DNA of 64,000 bases from Lactarius indigo (lineage: Eukaryota; Basidiomycota; Agaricomycetes; Russulales; Russulaceae). The translations under genes were made by a program, and so were the position numbers. This document shows positions 34,846 to 46,050 of the stretch, one piece after another (position 1 is the first letter of the stretch; each line of letters starts with the position of its first letter). The stretch covers positions 310,001 through 374,000 of the forward strand of contig JAFKAC010000026.1 in assembly GCA_025766275.1 (NCBI GenBank), written 5' to 3'. The notes beneath the pieces were generated by a model, which made no database searches, was not told the DNA's origin, and saw only the letters and a list, made by a program, of their open reading frames with translations.

Positions 34846-37800
34846 ATGTCGACCAGTCTCAAGGCATCCTCCTCCACTCCAAACATTCATCCGATCTTCG
34901 AGAAGGCCCTCAAAGAGTACAAGAAGAAGACCGGAAAAGAACTTTCTACCCATCCACTCGCGGAGGAAATACAAGGCTGCGATTCTATTGAAGCTATCCT
35001 CGCCGTACTTCAAGGGAAAGCCAACGAACTCAATCAATTCCAGACCAGCGACGAGCGACTCACAAAGTGGCTTACGCCGACCGTGAATGTTCTCAACGCA
35101 CTCTCTTCCACCCTTGGCGAGGGCGTCGGCACAGTGAGCCCCAACGTGTTACCTGATTATCGCTTGTGTTCTAACATCAATTTCAGGTATTTCCTCCAAC
35201 CAAAATAATCTTTTCCGCAATGAGTATCCTCCTTGTGGTGAGTTGACCTTCTGCGTAGACAGTGATGACCCTGGACAACGCCATTTCCCACAGGCGGCAA
35301 GGGATACCGCAGCGAGCCGTGATGTGCTTATTGAGCTCTTCGAGAGAATTGAAAACTTCTTTGGACGCCTCCAAACGCACACCGAAGTCCCACCAACGGC
35401 ACAGATGGCGAATGTGATGGGGAAGGTTATGGTCGAAGTGCTGTCTATGCTTGCGATGGCGACAAAGGTGATGTACCAAAGCCGCAGGAGTTGGTCCATC
35501 TCCCCTCCCCCAAGTTTCCCCTTGCTGAAATTGGACCAGAAACGTTTCTTAAGAAGCTGCTGGGAAGGAACGATATTGGGGACGCGTTAGTGAGGTTGGA
35601 TAAATTGGAGCAGGGGGAACTCCGGATGGTGTCTACGCAAGTGTTAAAGGACACCAGTGATCTGAAGGACGCTACAAGTGATATTAAGGACGTCGCAAAT
35701 GACATTAAGGACGTCACAAGTGATATCAAGGACACCACAAGTGATATCAAGGACGTCACAAGTGATATCAAAGACGATACCAGCGAGCTCAAGGACAGTG
35801 CGTAGTTCTTTGTCTCATAAAATAATTCGTGCCAAACCTCTTCGGATTAGATGCGAAAGAAGCAAAAGTGATGCTAAAGCAGATTCTCGGCGATGTTAGA
35901 CCCCACCAATGTTCGTATTGTCATGGCCTCACCGCGAATGCTCGTAAAAGCTCACATACAATACCAGGGGAGAAATTCCGAGGTTGGCTTACTCCGCCTG
36001 ATCCATCGACAAACCACGCCAACGCGTTCAGCGCCCAGCACGAGAGAACCGCAGCCTGGGTTTTCAACGAAGATATTTTTAAGGAGTGGGAGTCATCCCA
36101 GTCGGGATCCTTGATGTGGATTCATGGCAAAGGTATGGATGTCCTCACCTCACACTGTGGGGTTCACATCTCACTGACTACTCCTGCTTTCGTAGCGGGT
36201 TCGGGGAAGAGCATCCTCTGGTTCGCCATTCTGTTTTCTCTCCGTTTACAGGTGTTTACGTCCTTGGTCAGCTCTGCGATTATCCAGCATCTCATCACTC
36301 TCCGCGATGCTGGCTTAGCCTCCATTGCCTATTTCTATTTTGATTTTAGAGATGTCAATAAGAAGCATCGCCGCGGCCTCCTTTCTTCTCTTCTATTACA
36401 GCTTTCTTCCCGGTCCACGGATTGTCTCAATATACTCTCCCACGTCTATTCGACCTATGATGCTGGCAAGGAACAGGCCAGTGAACGTGCTTTGGTGCAA
36501 TGCCTCAAAGACATGCTTATGGCGCCATCACTGTCTCAACTCCCCACTTACATCGTCTTGGACGCCCTCGATGAATGTCCCAACACTTACGGGATACCAA
36601 CTCCGCGAGGACAGGTCCTCGAACTTGTAAAAGATCTTGTTGACCTGCGCCTTCCGAATCTACACATGTGCATTACCAGTCGCTGGGAGAATGATATCCG
36701 GACCGCTCTCGAGCCCTTGGCATCGGGCCACTTCTCCCTTCATGATCAACCTGGACAGAAGAATGATATCAGCGAATATATCAGCGCTGTTGTTCAATCT
36801 GACCCCCAAATGAAGAGTTGGCGAGAAGACGACAGGAGTCTAGTCATCGAGACACTCTCGGAGAAAGCCGATGGGATGTAAGGCGATAGTCGATTTCGAC
36901 CTATACTTCCCTGACTCACCGTACAGGTTCCGATGGGTGTTTTGTCAGCTGGAGATGTTGAGGCATTGCCTCGCTCCCAGTCTCCGGCGTCAACTTGACG
37001 AACTACCGAAAACCCTTGATGAGACGTATGAGCGGGTCTTGAAGGAGATCGAGTCCACCAACCAAGGACAATATGCGCGTCGTCTGTTGCAGTGCCTTGC
37101 CGTGGCTTGTCGGCCGCTTCGTGTTGAGGAGTTCGCAGAAGTACTCGCGTTTGACCTTGACACGACAGAGGGAGAGATCCCGACGCTTCATGCGGAATGG
37201 CGCTGGGAAGATCAAGAGCGAGCAGTTTTGTCTGCTTGTTCGAGCTTGGTTTCCATTGTCGACGGCAAAAATCCCGACGGCGAATATTGCCGGGTTGTCC
37301 AATTTTCACATTTTTCGGTGAAAGAATACCTCACGTCAAATCGTCTTGTCACCGCGAGCGGAGATATATCACGGTACCACATTCTTCCCGAACCTGCGCA
37401 CTTGATACTTGCGCGTGCCTGCCTTGGCGTTCTACTCAACTTGGATAATCGCGTTGACAAAGAGGGCGGCGGCGAGCACAACGACAACGACATCCCTTTG
37501 CTTAAATATGCTGCCGAACATTGGGCATCCCACGCTCAGGTCAAGAGCGTGTCATCACGTCTGAAGGATGCGATGGAGGCTCTCTTTGACTTAGACAAGC
37601 CATACTTCTTGGAGTGGGTACGAATACACGACATAGACCCTTATATATTTGGGTACTGGAAAAAACGCCATCCCCAACCCCTGTACTATGCCGCTCTTTG
37701 CGGATTCTATGACCTCGTTCGGCTCCTCGTCCTTAAACACCCGGAGCAAGTAAATTACCGTGATGGCTACCTCGAGTTTCCTCTAGTCGCGGCCCTGTCC

Positions 37801-39729
37801 AGAAAACACTTTCAGGTTGCCGAGCTCCTTGTTGAGCACGGCGCGCGTAACAATGTTCGCGGACACCCTCCACTTTTCCAGACCATCCGATTTTTAGGAG
37901 ATGCTCGTGTCGACTCCGTGCAGTTCCTGCTCAGACGTGGCGCAGATGTGAACGCCACAGAGGAGTATTTTTGGACCCCACTGCATATAGCAGCAGAAAT
38001 GGGAAATCTCAAGGTAGCTCAGATGTTACTCGAACACGGGGCACAAGTCGATTGTCGGAACGACAAGGGTCAAACTCCATTACACTTAGTGTCGAACAGG
38101 AAGTCTGGCGAAGATGAAGGCGACCGTGAACGTGAACGTGCTATTCTTGCGCGAATATTGGTGGAGCGCGGTGCAGACGTGATGGCACAAGATGAGGACA
38201 AGGCAACCCCGTTACATTTCGCATCATGTTACGCGCGGGCCGAAATTACCCGGCTGCTGCTCGACCATGACGCAAACGCCCGGGCAGAGAATATCCAAGG
38301 CCGGAACCCACTGCACGAGGTGTCACGAGGCATCCACCAATATAAAACGTATCCTTACCTCAGATTTGGTTCTGGGGACCCTGCGTATCACCGCAAAATA
38401 GCTCCCTATGTCGCACTGCTTCTACTAGAACACGGCATAGACACGAATGCACTAGATAAGGACCACGCAACCCCGTTACATTTTGCATCCTCCCATGGGA
38501 TGCTCGAGGTCACGCAACTACTGCTCGATCATGGCGCGAAGGCCAACGCGGAGAATGTACGGGGCCAGACCTCTCTTCACCTAGTATCGCGACACGAAGA
38601 GTCCACTAAAGAAAACCCCGATGTCGCACGGCTATTACTGAAGGTCGGAATGGATGTTAACGCGCGAGATAAGGAGCAGGCAACTCCTTTACATTTTGCG
38701 TGTCTCCATGGGCACGTTGAGACCGCACTTGTGTTGCTTGGCCACGGAGCCGAAGTCAACGCACAGAACGCCAATGGCCAGACCCCATTACACCATGCTA
38801 TAAACAATCGCAAATACGATAATGCTCGTGTTGCACGGCTACTATTGGAGCGCGGCGCGGATGTGAATGCACGAGACAAGGATCAAGAAACTCCGTTACA
38901 TTTGGCGTCTTATCACTACTCGACGGAGACCATGCTGGTACTGCTCGACCATGGTGCAGAAACTGACGTACAGAACGCAGATGGCCAGACCCCATTACAC
39001 CGAGTAAGACAGAGTTCACTTGCGCGGCTATTTTTAGAGCACGGCATGGACGTAAATGCCCTAGACAAGACCCAGGCAACCCCGTTACATTTTGCATCCT
39101 ACCATGGGCTTGTCGATGTCGCAAAGGTGCTGCTCGACCATGGGGCAAGTGCTAATGCGGAGGACATCCAGGGCCAGATTCCATTACACCGAGTATCACA
39201 GAGCTCACGCCATTTGGGACATGGCCCCCGTGTTGTGCGGCTATTGTTGGAGCACGGTGTCGACATAAATGCACAAGACAAAGAACAGGCAACTCCGCTA
39301 CATTTAGCATCCTACTATGCGAATACCAGTGTCGCAGAGGAGTTGCTTGACCACGGGGCACGGGTTAACGCAAAAGACATCCGAGGCCAGACCCCACTAC
39401 ACCAGGTAGTACTAGGCAATCACAACTACCACAGTTTCACGGAGGCAGGGTCGTGGGATCGAAAACGCCATCCAGACGAAGCTGCTCGTCTCGCACGACA
39501 ATTACTGGAGCGCGGTGCGGATGCGAATGCACAGAATGAAGACCACGAAACCCCGTTACACCTGGCGTCGCGCCTTCGATTGCTCGAGATGGCGCGAATA
39601 CTTCTCAAGCACGGAGCTAACGTCAATGTGAAGAACTTGGAGGGAAAGTCACCTTTGCAGCTCGCTTCTGGGAGAAAGAGGAAGGCAATGAAACGATTGT
39701 TGTCGGAATACTCCGCCAACCAAGCATGA
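34846..39729 (+). CDS. Goodbye-NACHT-ankyrin STAND receptor, copy 3 (1463 aa)
   Basis: Model: join 34846-35133, 35187-35237, 35294-35489, 35540-35797, 35968-36132, 36196-36220, 36272-36877, 36927-39729 (4392 nt, open). It has seven heptads in the linker, and the P-loop at about 318-325 is again split by intron 5. The last exon is five codons longer than in copies 1 and 2. The segment after SLVSIVD reads GKNPDGEYC, and the helical region has DKEGGGEHNDND; both are variable sites between copies. It has 19 ankyrin repeats; the odd-numbered ones carry copy-specific insertions. The start codon is the one aligned with the other copies; an upstream in-frame ATG at 34735 lies in the non-conserved leader. 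At exon 4/5 the junction encodes Arg where other copies have Gly. Confidence 0.87.
35650..35796 (+). repeat. Coding 21-bp repeat, 7 heptads (copy 3)
   Basis: Seven units of 21 bp. Neighbouring units such as TSDIKDV and TSDIKDT are nearly identical in DNA, which points to recent expansion by slippage or unequal exchange. Confidence 0.85.
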
Positions 39730-42700
39730 TAGGTAGTCGTGATGGGCTTGCTCTATGATACAGTGTAGAAACGTTGCTTTGTTTGACAAATTCATTCGGA
39801 TACACAGATTGTAGGTAATAGCCATATATGGAGCGTATTGAAGATCCCGCGCGTCACCTCTGCCCAACCTGACCATTCACGAAACCGTTATCCCTGCCCC
39901 TACCCTCGCTCATGACAACCGACCAGCCCAACACGGGCAATCGTCAGCGCACCGCATGTCACACAAGTTGATGTGGCCGCCGACCGCACAGCATGTAACA
40001 TCACTGGCGCTTTGTGGCACCACGGGAGATGATACGAGCGCAGGTGGTAAATGGTCAGTGTGCCAACCGCCCCACGAGAATGGACAGGAAAAATAACGAC
40101 GAAAGGCAGAAAACACCGCACTAGGGAGATGCGCGACACGCGGGATTATGCGAACGCGAAATAAAGTGACATTTGTATGCGTTGTGTTAGTCTAGAAGGG
40201 AACGAGAAGTTGTGAGTGATGTTAGATGGAGGATGCACGTCGAGTGGATTTGCCGAGACCTAGCGGGGAATTCTTGTCGGCAGATGGGAAACCCGTGTCT
40301 AGCGCTGTCTGTTGGGAGAAAGGAGGGGGGGGCGAAATAGGGATTGATTGGTGAAGGAGCGTAGTCCTTGGAAAGGAAAGGAAAGATGTGAATGGTTTCA
40401 GTACAAGGAGGAGTGCGTAGCGCAGTGCTTACACTTGAAAGTTGGCGAATACAAACATATTTCGTTACCGACGGACATGCGAACTTGACTTTTGTCAGTG
40501 AAGACCCGGAGCGGCACGAGCCTGCACTATGTCACCCAGGACTGCTGATTCACGGAGGCCATGCATCAGATACGCCATGACATCACAGGATCACCACCGG
40601 AGCCGCCAAAGCGGAACGAACCCTGCAGGAGGGGCAGTGATGACCTCAGGAGAAAGGTGCGCTGCGAGAATATGCGAGAGTGAAGAAGTGCGACCTAGGA
40701 AGTGCAGTGTGACTGATGCTATCGTGGAGAGAATGCCGATATCGGTCGTTGACCGAGTCAGAGATGCGGACCAAGGTTTGTGGCCTTGAATTTCCAGGCT
40801 TCGGTGCTGATGATGGGGTGTCGAGAACCAGACGCCCTGCAGAGACGAACCCTAATATCAGACGGGTGGTGAAGACGGTAGAGGAGGTGACTGTTCACTG
40901 CGTGAATGAGCGCGAGTGGGTGTAGGGAGGACTATTTGGATGCCATTCAATTTCTGTATGAGAGAACCGGAACGGGAATGGTAACGCACCATTCAAGGGT
41001 GCCCGAGCAAGAAAAAAAACTCGCAGTCGATCGCTCAAAGGGAGCTCTGCCTCTGACGCGTCGTTGCCAGATCGGAGAAAAGGAGAGGAGGCAGCCTATT
41101 CCTATGTGTAGGTGATCAATGAGAGGGGCACGGCCTATATCAGCTGAGATTGTATTCAAATCGGGAAGGACACTTGTCGAGCGAGAAGACAGTGCGCATT
41201 GCGTGGTCAGTTTATCCGGCAAGTACCGGTCGTTCCCATGTGAGTTTCCCATTTTATTCGCTCTGGCGTCACATTTCTTACACACTTGAGAGAAGACAAG
41301 CAGATCCCACATTCGAATGACCCACTGCCAGTGGGATACACGACAATTCCTGTTCGCATTGTCTTTGACCAATATCATCCTCTACTTCTTCCAATACCAC
41401 GTGCGCGCCGAGTAGCTACTGATGTAGAACCGCATGTATCGTAGCTAGATGTGACTGTAATAGCACCGATAGCACGTAAAACGCCTCGGAGTCTGTCGAA
41501 GAACTGAACGAGAGTGGTACTGATCTGCGATAAGATAACGATAAAGAATACAACCAACTTGGCTCCTTTCATGTTCGTTACCCCCCATTTCCCTCCTTCT
41601 GCAAGACAGACTGGCTCCAGCAAGTCATAGAGAACTTTCCCCGTACCGTATAGCTATCATTGGAAATGGGACGAGTCTCAAGTTTGCTACAGCCGCGGTT
41701 GCCGCAGTGGAGAGAAGTCATGCCGTGTCAAGAGTGCCATGTAACCTTCGAGCCCTTTTACTTTTGCGTGGACTAAACTCCCTACACGAATGCAAGACCA
41801 TGGTATGAGGTATTGCATAATACGCCATGGCACGACTCAGAGCGAGCCGCGGGAAACCTCAAGCTCAGGGCTCGCCGCTCATACATTTCCGTACCTGTGG
41901 GAGATTGGCTGTCCTCTCCAACCTTGGCTCCATTCTCTCCGTCACGGTCACCGTGAACCCGAATTGGCGGGCCGGAAGCAAAGTTCCCATCCAGTGATGA
42001 GGGCGACAGATATATCGTCCCCAAAGTTAGAAAATACGTTGAAACGTCTGACTCTGCCCACCGTTCCCATCACGCATATAGCGTGCAAATTGTGGGATGT
42101 ATTGCCGATGCGCAGTGGAGGGAACGTCGCTATCAGCCATCCAATGGAGTCGAGATTAGGGTCGAGATTGGTGCGGCTGCGGCATCCTTGAATTTCAGGG
42201 TTCGGTGTTGATGGTGGGGTGTGGGGAAAACTGGAGTCGTGTAGAGGTGGGACGAACCCTACTGGATAGGTGATAAGGAAGGTTGCGAAGACAAGTGTTA
42301 GCTGTATGCATGGATATGGGCGAATGGGGAGTAGAGATACCATTTGACATTTGGACGCTATTCCGTTTGTGAGCGAGAGAGCCGGAATAGGAGAGATAGC
42401 GCACATTTCAACGGACCGAGCACTTTCTGACTCCGGCGACAAACATTTCGCTCCACTCACAATCCAACTTCTCAGTTTGGAGAAGGGCGATGTAGGAGAG
42501 ATGGGAGGTGGCCTAGTCCTATGTATGCGGGGTCCAGATTGCCGGAGTAGAGATAGCATAATGGGGTGATAGTCGGGGGAGTTCGACCAGATTTCTTGGC
42601 ATGGCACCTGTTGAGCGAGAAGACGATGAGAGTGAGTCGGAGATGTCGGTTTGGCTGACAAACAGTACCAATCACCGGACTTCCGCGTTCCGTTCTACAT

Positions 42701-42950
42701 GAGTTCGCTATTTCTTGTAAACTCTTCTATGATAGTTCTCGCCCTACAGTACTAGTAATTTCGACTCCATCGCGACGGAACATAAGCAGATGCCGCTTTC
42801 GAATAATCCTCCCACCTCAATTTTTCTAGCATGAGTCGTTCATCGACACCCCGCTCCTCTGCTTCCTACAGCCGTAGAACCACACGTATCACAGCTAGAT
42901 GTGATTGCAATGATATTTGATAGCACCCGAAGCGTCTCAGCGACAGTTGA

Positions 42951-43741
42951 GGGCCTGTCCGGCAAAAAGAATCTGGCCGCAGGTCGCAAAGCGATAATGG
43001 ATTACCCCGGGTGGGGTAATGAGGCCCTATGGAGCGATAGAAATGTCTGCTCCAAATCTCCGAACGCCTCTCAGCTCCAGAAGAAATCAAGGAAGAAATG
43101 TTTTTTTTTGTTTTCACCACTTGTTATGACAAGTGTCATCTGCGTGACTATCAATACCCTTGCGCTTCACGTCCGCTGGCAGTCGCAGTCAATGATCAAG
43201 CTCGATCAAGCTCAGGGTGTACATGCAGCCTCCTATCACTCCTACATCTGCTCCCACCCCAACAAAAGCGATCCAATTTGTGGGCAAATCTGAGGCGTGA
43301 GATGTTACAGTAGTCTGTAAGGTGACATATTACACCTTGATACACCCTTATGATAAAGTTTTATTAGTGAACTCTCGTGTTATAGGTGGGAGAGAGGGAG
43401 ACTGCATCATTCCGTTGTCATATACTGTAATCCGATACTGTTCCCATAGGCCGATAATGATGTAGAATGATCAAAAAAAAAAAATATGGTCCGGATACAC
43501 GTATTACTAATGGTGTACATGGTCACAGTCACGATTCGGGCAACGTTGGAGCAGAGAATCAAAAGAAATAAACGGGTATTTTCGTTGCTCCGATTTGATA
43601 GGGCTGCTCCGAGGAGCCTCAACGCCAACCCCTCGGAGCAACGTGCACCGAACAGCAGGTTTGCCCCCCGGCGCACAGTAGGGGCGACTTTTTTTTTTTT
43701 GGCAGGTGCGCCGTGGGGCAACGCGTGCGCCGGACAGGCCC
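42951..43741. mobile_element. Non-autonomous DNA transposon (MITE-like), 791 bp
   Basis: Bounded by perfect 13-bp inverted repeats, gggcctgtccggc and gccggacaggccc. The bases TGA flank it on both sides (42948-42950, 43742-43744), and the empty site is preserved in spacer 2 as cagttgaataact, so a 3-bp target duplication is directly visible. Terminal GGGCCTGT and a 3-bp duplication recall PIF/Harbinger elements, although those usually duplicate TWA. No transposase is recognisable. The right part contains repeated ggagca/tgctcc motifs in both orientations. Confidence 0.8.
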
Positions 43742-44612
43742 TGAATAACTCAAGGGAGGTCATGCTGATTTGCGATAAGATAACGACAACTTGATAACTC
43801 ATCCCATACCGTACAGCTATCGACGGCTCTCGAGTTTGCGACAGCTGCAGTCACCGTGGCTGCCAGAGGTGGAGAGGAGAGGGGTGTCAGGACTGCTGTG
43901 TAGCCCTTGGGCCATTCTACTTTTGCGCGGACGAAACTCCTACGAGTGCGAGAACTCCTGAGGTACTGCGCCATGCACGACTCGGAGCGAGCCACGGGAT
44001 CTTGTACATTCGTCAAGACGTGCTACGTACGCTGTTCTACCTTGATAGTACCCTGCCTGGTTAGTGCGCCCCAGAAACCCGCCATGAGTAACGCAGATTG
44101 GGAGTGACGTGTGCGGAATTGCTTGACGTGGAGGCAGTGCTGGCGGTAGCTACTGGCCCAAAGGCCAGTCGGAAGACAAGGTATGGGAAAGAAGGAGGAT
44201 AGATGGACGTCGTGTGATGGGATATCGTTTTCGTCTATAAGTCGGTAAATGTGCATAGGGGCTCTGGAACAGAACTTGAAGGACAAGCGAGCGCAACTTG
44301 TGCCAAGGGAAAGGGCCAAGGTCCACACTCGTCTAATCCTATCAGTCATGTCTACAGACCCAGGCAAACGCAGCAACCACGCTCTGGTCATCGATCGAAA
44401 CAAACGAACCGAACGAGGGTTGACGACGATGACAGGTCGATGCCCTTGAGGAAGATAATCGTGAACTAAAGTTGACATGCCACCCTGGTACGCACCTAAA
44501 AGCGACATCCCTGCGGTCATCCTCATTCCTAGTAGCCCTCCCAAGATCAGCCACCGCCTCGGTGTGCGACACGTCGTAACTCCTAGTGAGCGTATCGCCA
44601 GAAGCACTCGTC

Positions 44613-44969
44613 CCGTAGGCTGCGAGACTGTTCTTCCATGCTATCAATGACCTCCGGTGACCATATTCTTACTAACGTATCGGTGCCTGGCGTCGGTGTC
44701 GGCGGCTGAGGTTGGTTTTTGGGGCGTAACATCATACGAGGGCTGGACGAACCCGTTCACGGGGCCGGACAGAGGAAATGCGCACAGCATGGACGCACAA
44801 GAGAGGATCGTGGTTGGATGTCGTTCCCATTCATGAAGGGGGGCGAACGGGAACGAGAGAAAGAGCACACACTGAGGACTGAGAAGGAAGCTGCGTGTCG
44901 CGTTTGAGCCGGTCCGGAGATGTCCCGATGAGCGCCTGTACCAACGTTATCCAATCATGTATGCTGTGC
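44613..44969 (+). promoter_or_regulatory. Conserved 5' flank (promoter region) of gene 4, separated from its gene by an insertion
   Basis: Matches the flank of gene 5 (57811-58170) closely, with catacgagggctggacgaac near 44733 and the gccggtccgg box at 44908-44917. A 959-bp retroposon lies between this block and the last 93 bp before the gene 4 start codon. Confidence 0.6.
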
Positions 44970-44984
44970 GAAAGGCTGTGCGCG

Positions 44985-45943
44985 GGGGGCTCCTTGAACC
45001 GCAACCACCACCATGGGCGGTTTTTCCCACGGTAAAAACCGGGGCAAGGATGGGTGTCTAGTACACCCTCGGTCACCGACGGCCCCCTAAAACGTCTTAA
45101 TCATAATGAACCCACCCATCATAGGGACCTTTTGACCAACACGACGCACCAATGTCGTGTAATGCCTGTCCCGTATGTCTACCAGTCACCAACCTGCGGG
45201 AGACCATAATACCCACTGCCAAGCCCAATAAAACCCCCCTGGATGTCGAAAACGTAGTCACATACTCAGTAAGGACTTCAATACGGCATAAAGAGAACCC
45301 AACCAACAGGATTTCTCTGAACACGACGATATACGGCTTGACCCTGTCGCCTGCCCACAACCCAGTTTTCAACTGCCACCAAATACAAGCACAACTTAGC
45401 CAAATAGTCGCCAAATACAATCACGCATGTACAAACAAATTCGACGAAAATAAACCAAACACGCTACACACGACTCCTTGAGTCCTTGAGGAGCGCACAT
45501 AGAAAGCCAACTGCTTCACCCTGCCCATGAGATCAAAACTGATGGCTATGAGTGATCAAGGGAACACTATTAACAAACAACAAGATAATCATAACTAAGA
45601 CTAAGAGAAGTAGTGCCATGGTGCAGTCAGTGGACAGCACATGGAAGGAAGCCCTCAGCCGGGAACGGGAACTACCGCCCAACTGGATGAAAGACAGTGA
45701 GGTTTTAGTGGGTAGGAGAGCACGTAGCGTCTGGACCTGAGATGATCACGTGCACTGAGTCCCACACTACCCCAAACACCATGGGGCGTGCGTAAAGGCA
45801 TCTTCCCTCACATCTGGGCTTCGGCCCGGCTACACGCGGGCTAGATAGGGCTGATGGTAAATCTCCTGCTATCTAGCACTTATTTTCGGTAATTAGGGAC
45901 AAGGTAGTTACCGGAAATAAAACGCTCTCCAAAAAAAAAAAAA
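44985..45943 (+). mobile_element. Poly(A)-tailed retroposon (LINE- or SINE-like), 959 bp
   Basis: The 15 bp gaaaggctgtgcgcg occur at 44970-44984 and at 45944-45958. The uninterrupted counterpart in copy 5 has a single version. The element ends in 13 A residues (45931-45943). These are the marks of target-primed retroposition. No RT or endonuclease motif is visible. The 5' end folds into a closed domain (GGGGG at 44985-44989 with CCCCC at 45083-45087). The 3' end has three hairpins, one with a UUCG tetraloop (45816-45827). It may be a SINE or a truncated or internally deleted LINE. Confidence 0.8.
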
Positions 45944-46050
45944 GAAAGGCTGTGCGCGCTACCTGCACACGTTTCCCACCTGAGAAACGTGGTCCTCGGC
46001 TCGCATTTTCGACCTGCACTCTTATCGAACTCAAAGTTACCAAATTTACG

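Larger units (their letters stand above)
39730..46050. other. Spacer 3: shortened spacer with two later insertions
   Basis: No supported gene. A 3'-flank module (39730 to about 40380, AATAAA near 40160) and an intergenic module (about 40385-41850) join directly, at aacctcaagctcaggg near 41860, to the second intergenic module. The orphan promoter and the second 3'-flank piece found in spacers 1 and 4 have therefore been deleted. The second module is interrupted by a terminal-inverted-repeat element (42951-43741), and the promoter of gene 4 by a poly(A) retroposon (44985-45943). Confidence 0.7.

Noticed and set aside
42901..43293. A 130-aa frame across the left edge of the TIR element
   Set aside because: It starts in spacer sequence and enters the element, with no transposase motifs (no DDE or zinc-binding pattern).
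44985..45087. HDV-like self-cleaving ribozyme at the retroposon 5' end
   Set aside because: The 5' G run pairs only with a segment about 100 nt away, and I could not lay out the nested double pseudoknot of HDV-like ribozymes.
45152..45481. A 109-aa frame in the retroposon as an ORF1 protein
   Set aside because: No RNA-binding, CCHC or RRM motif is visible and no second copy is available to test constraint.
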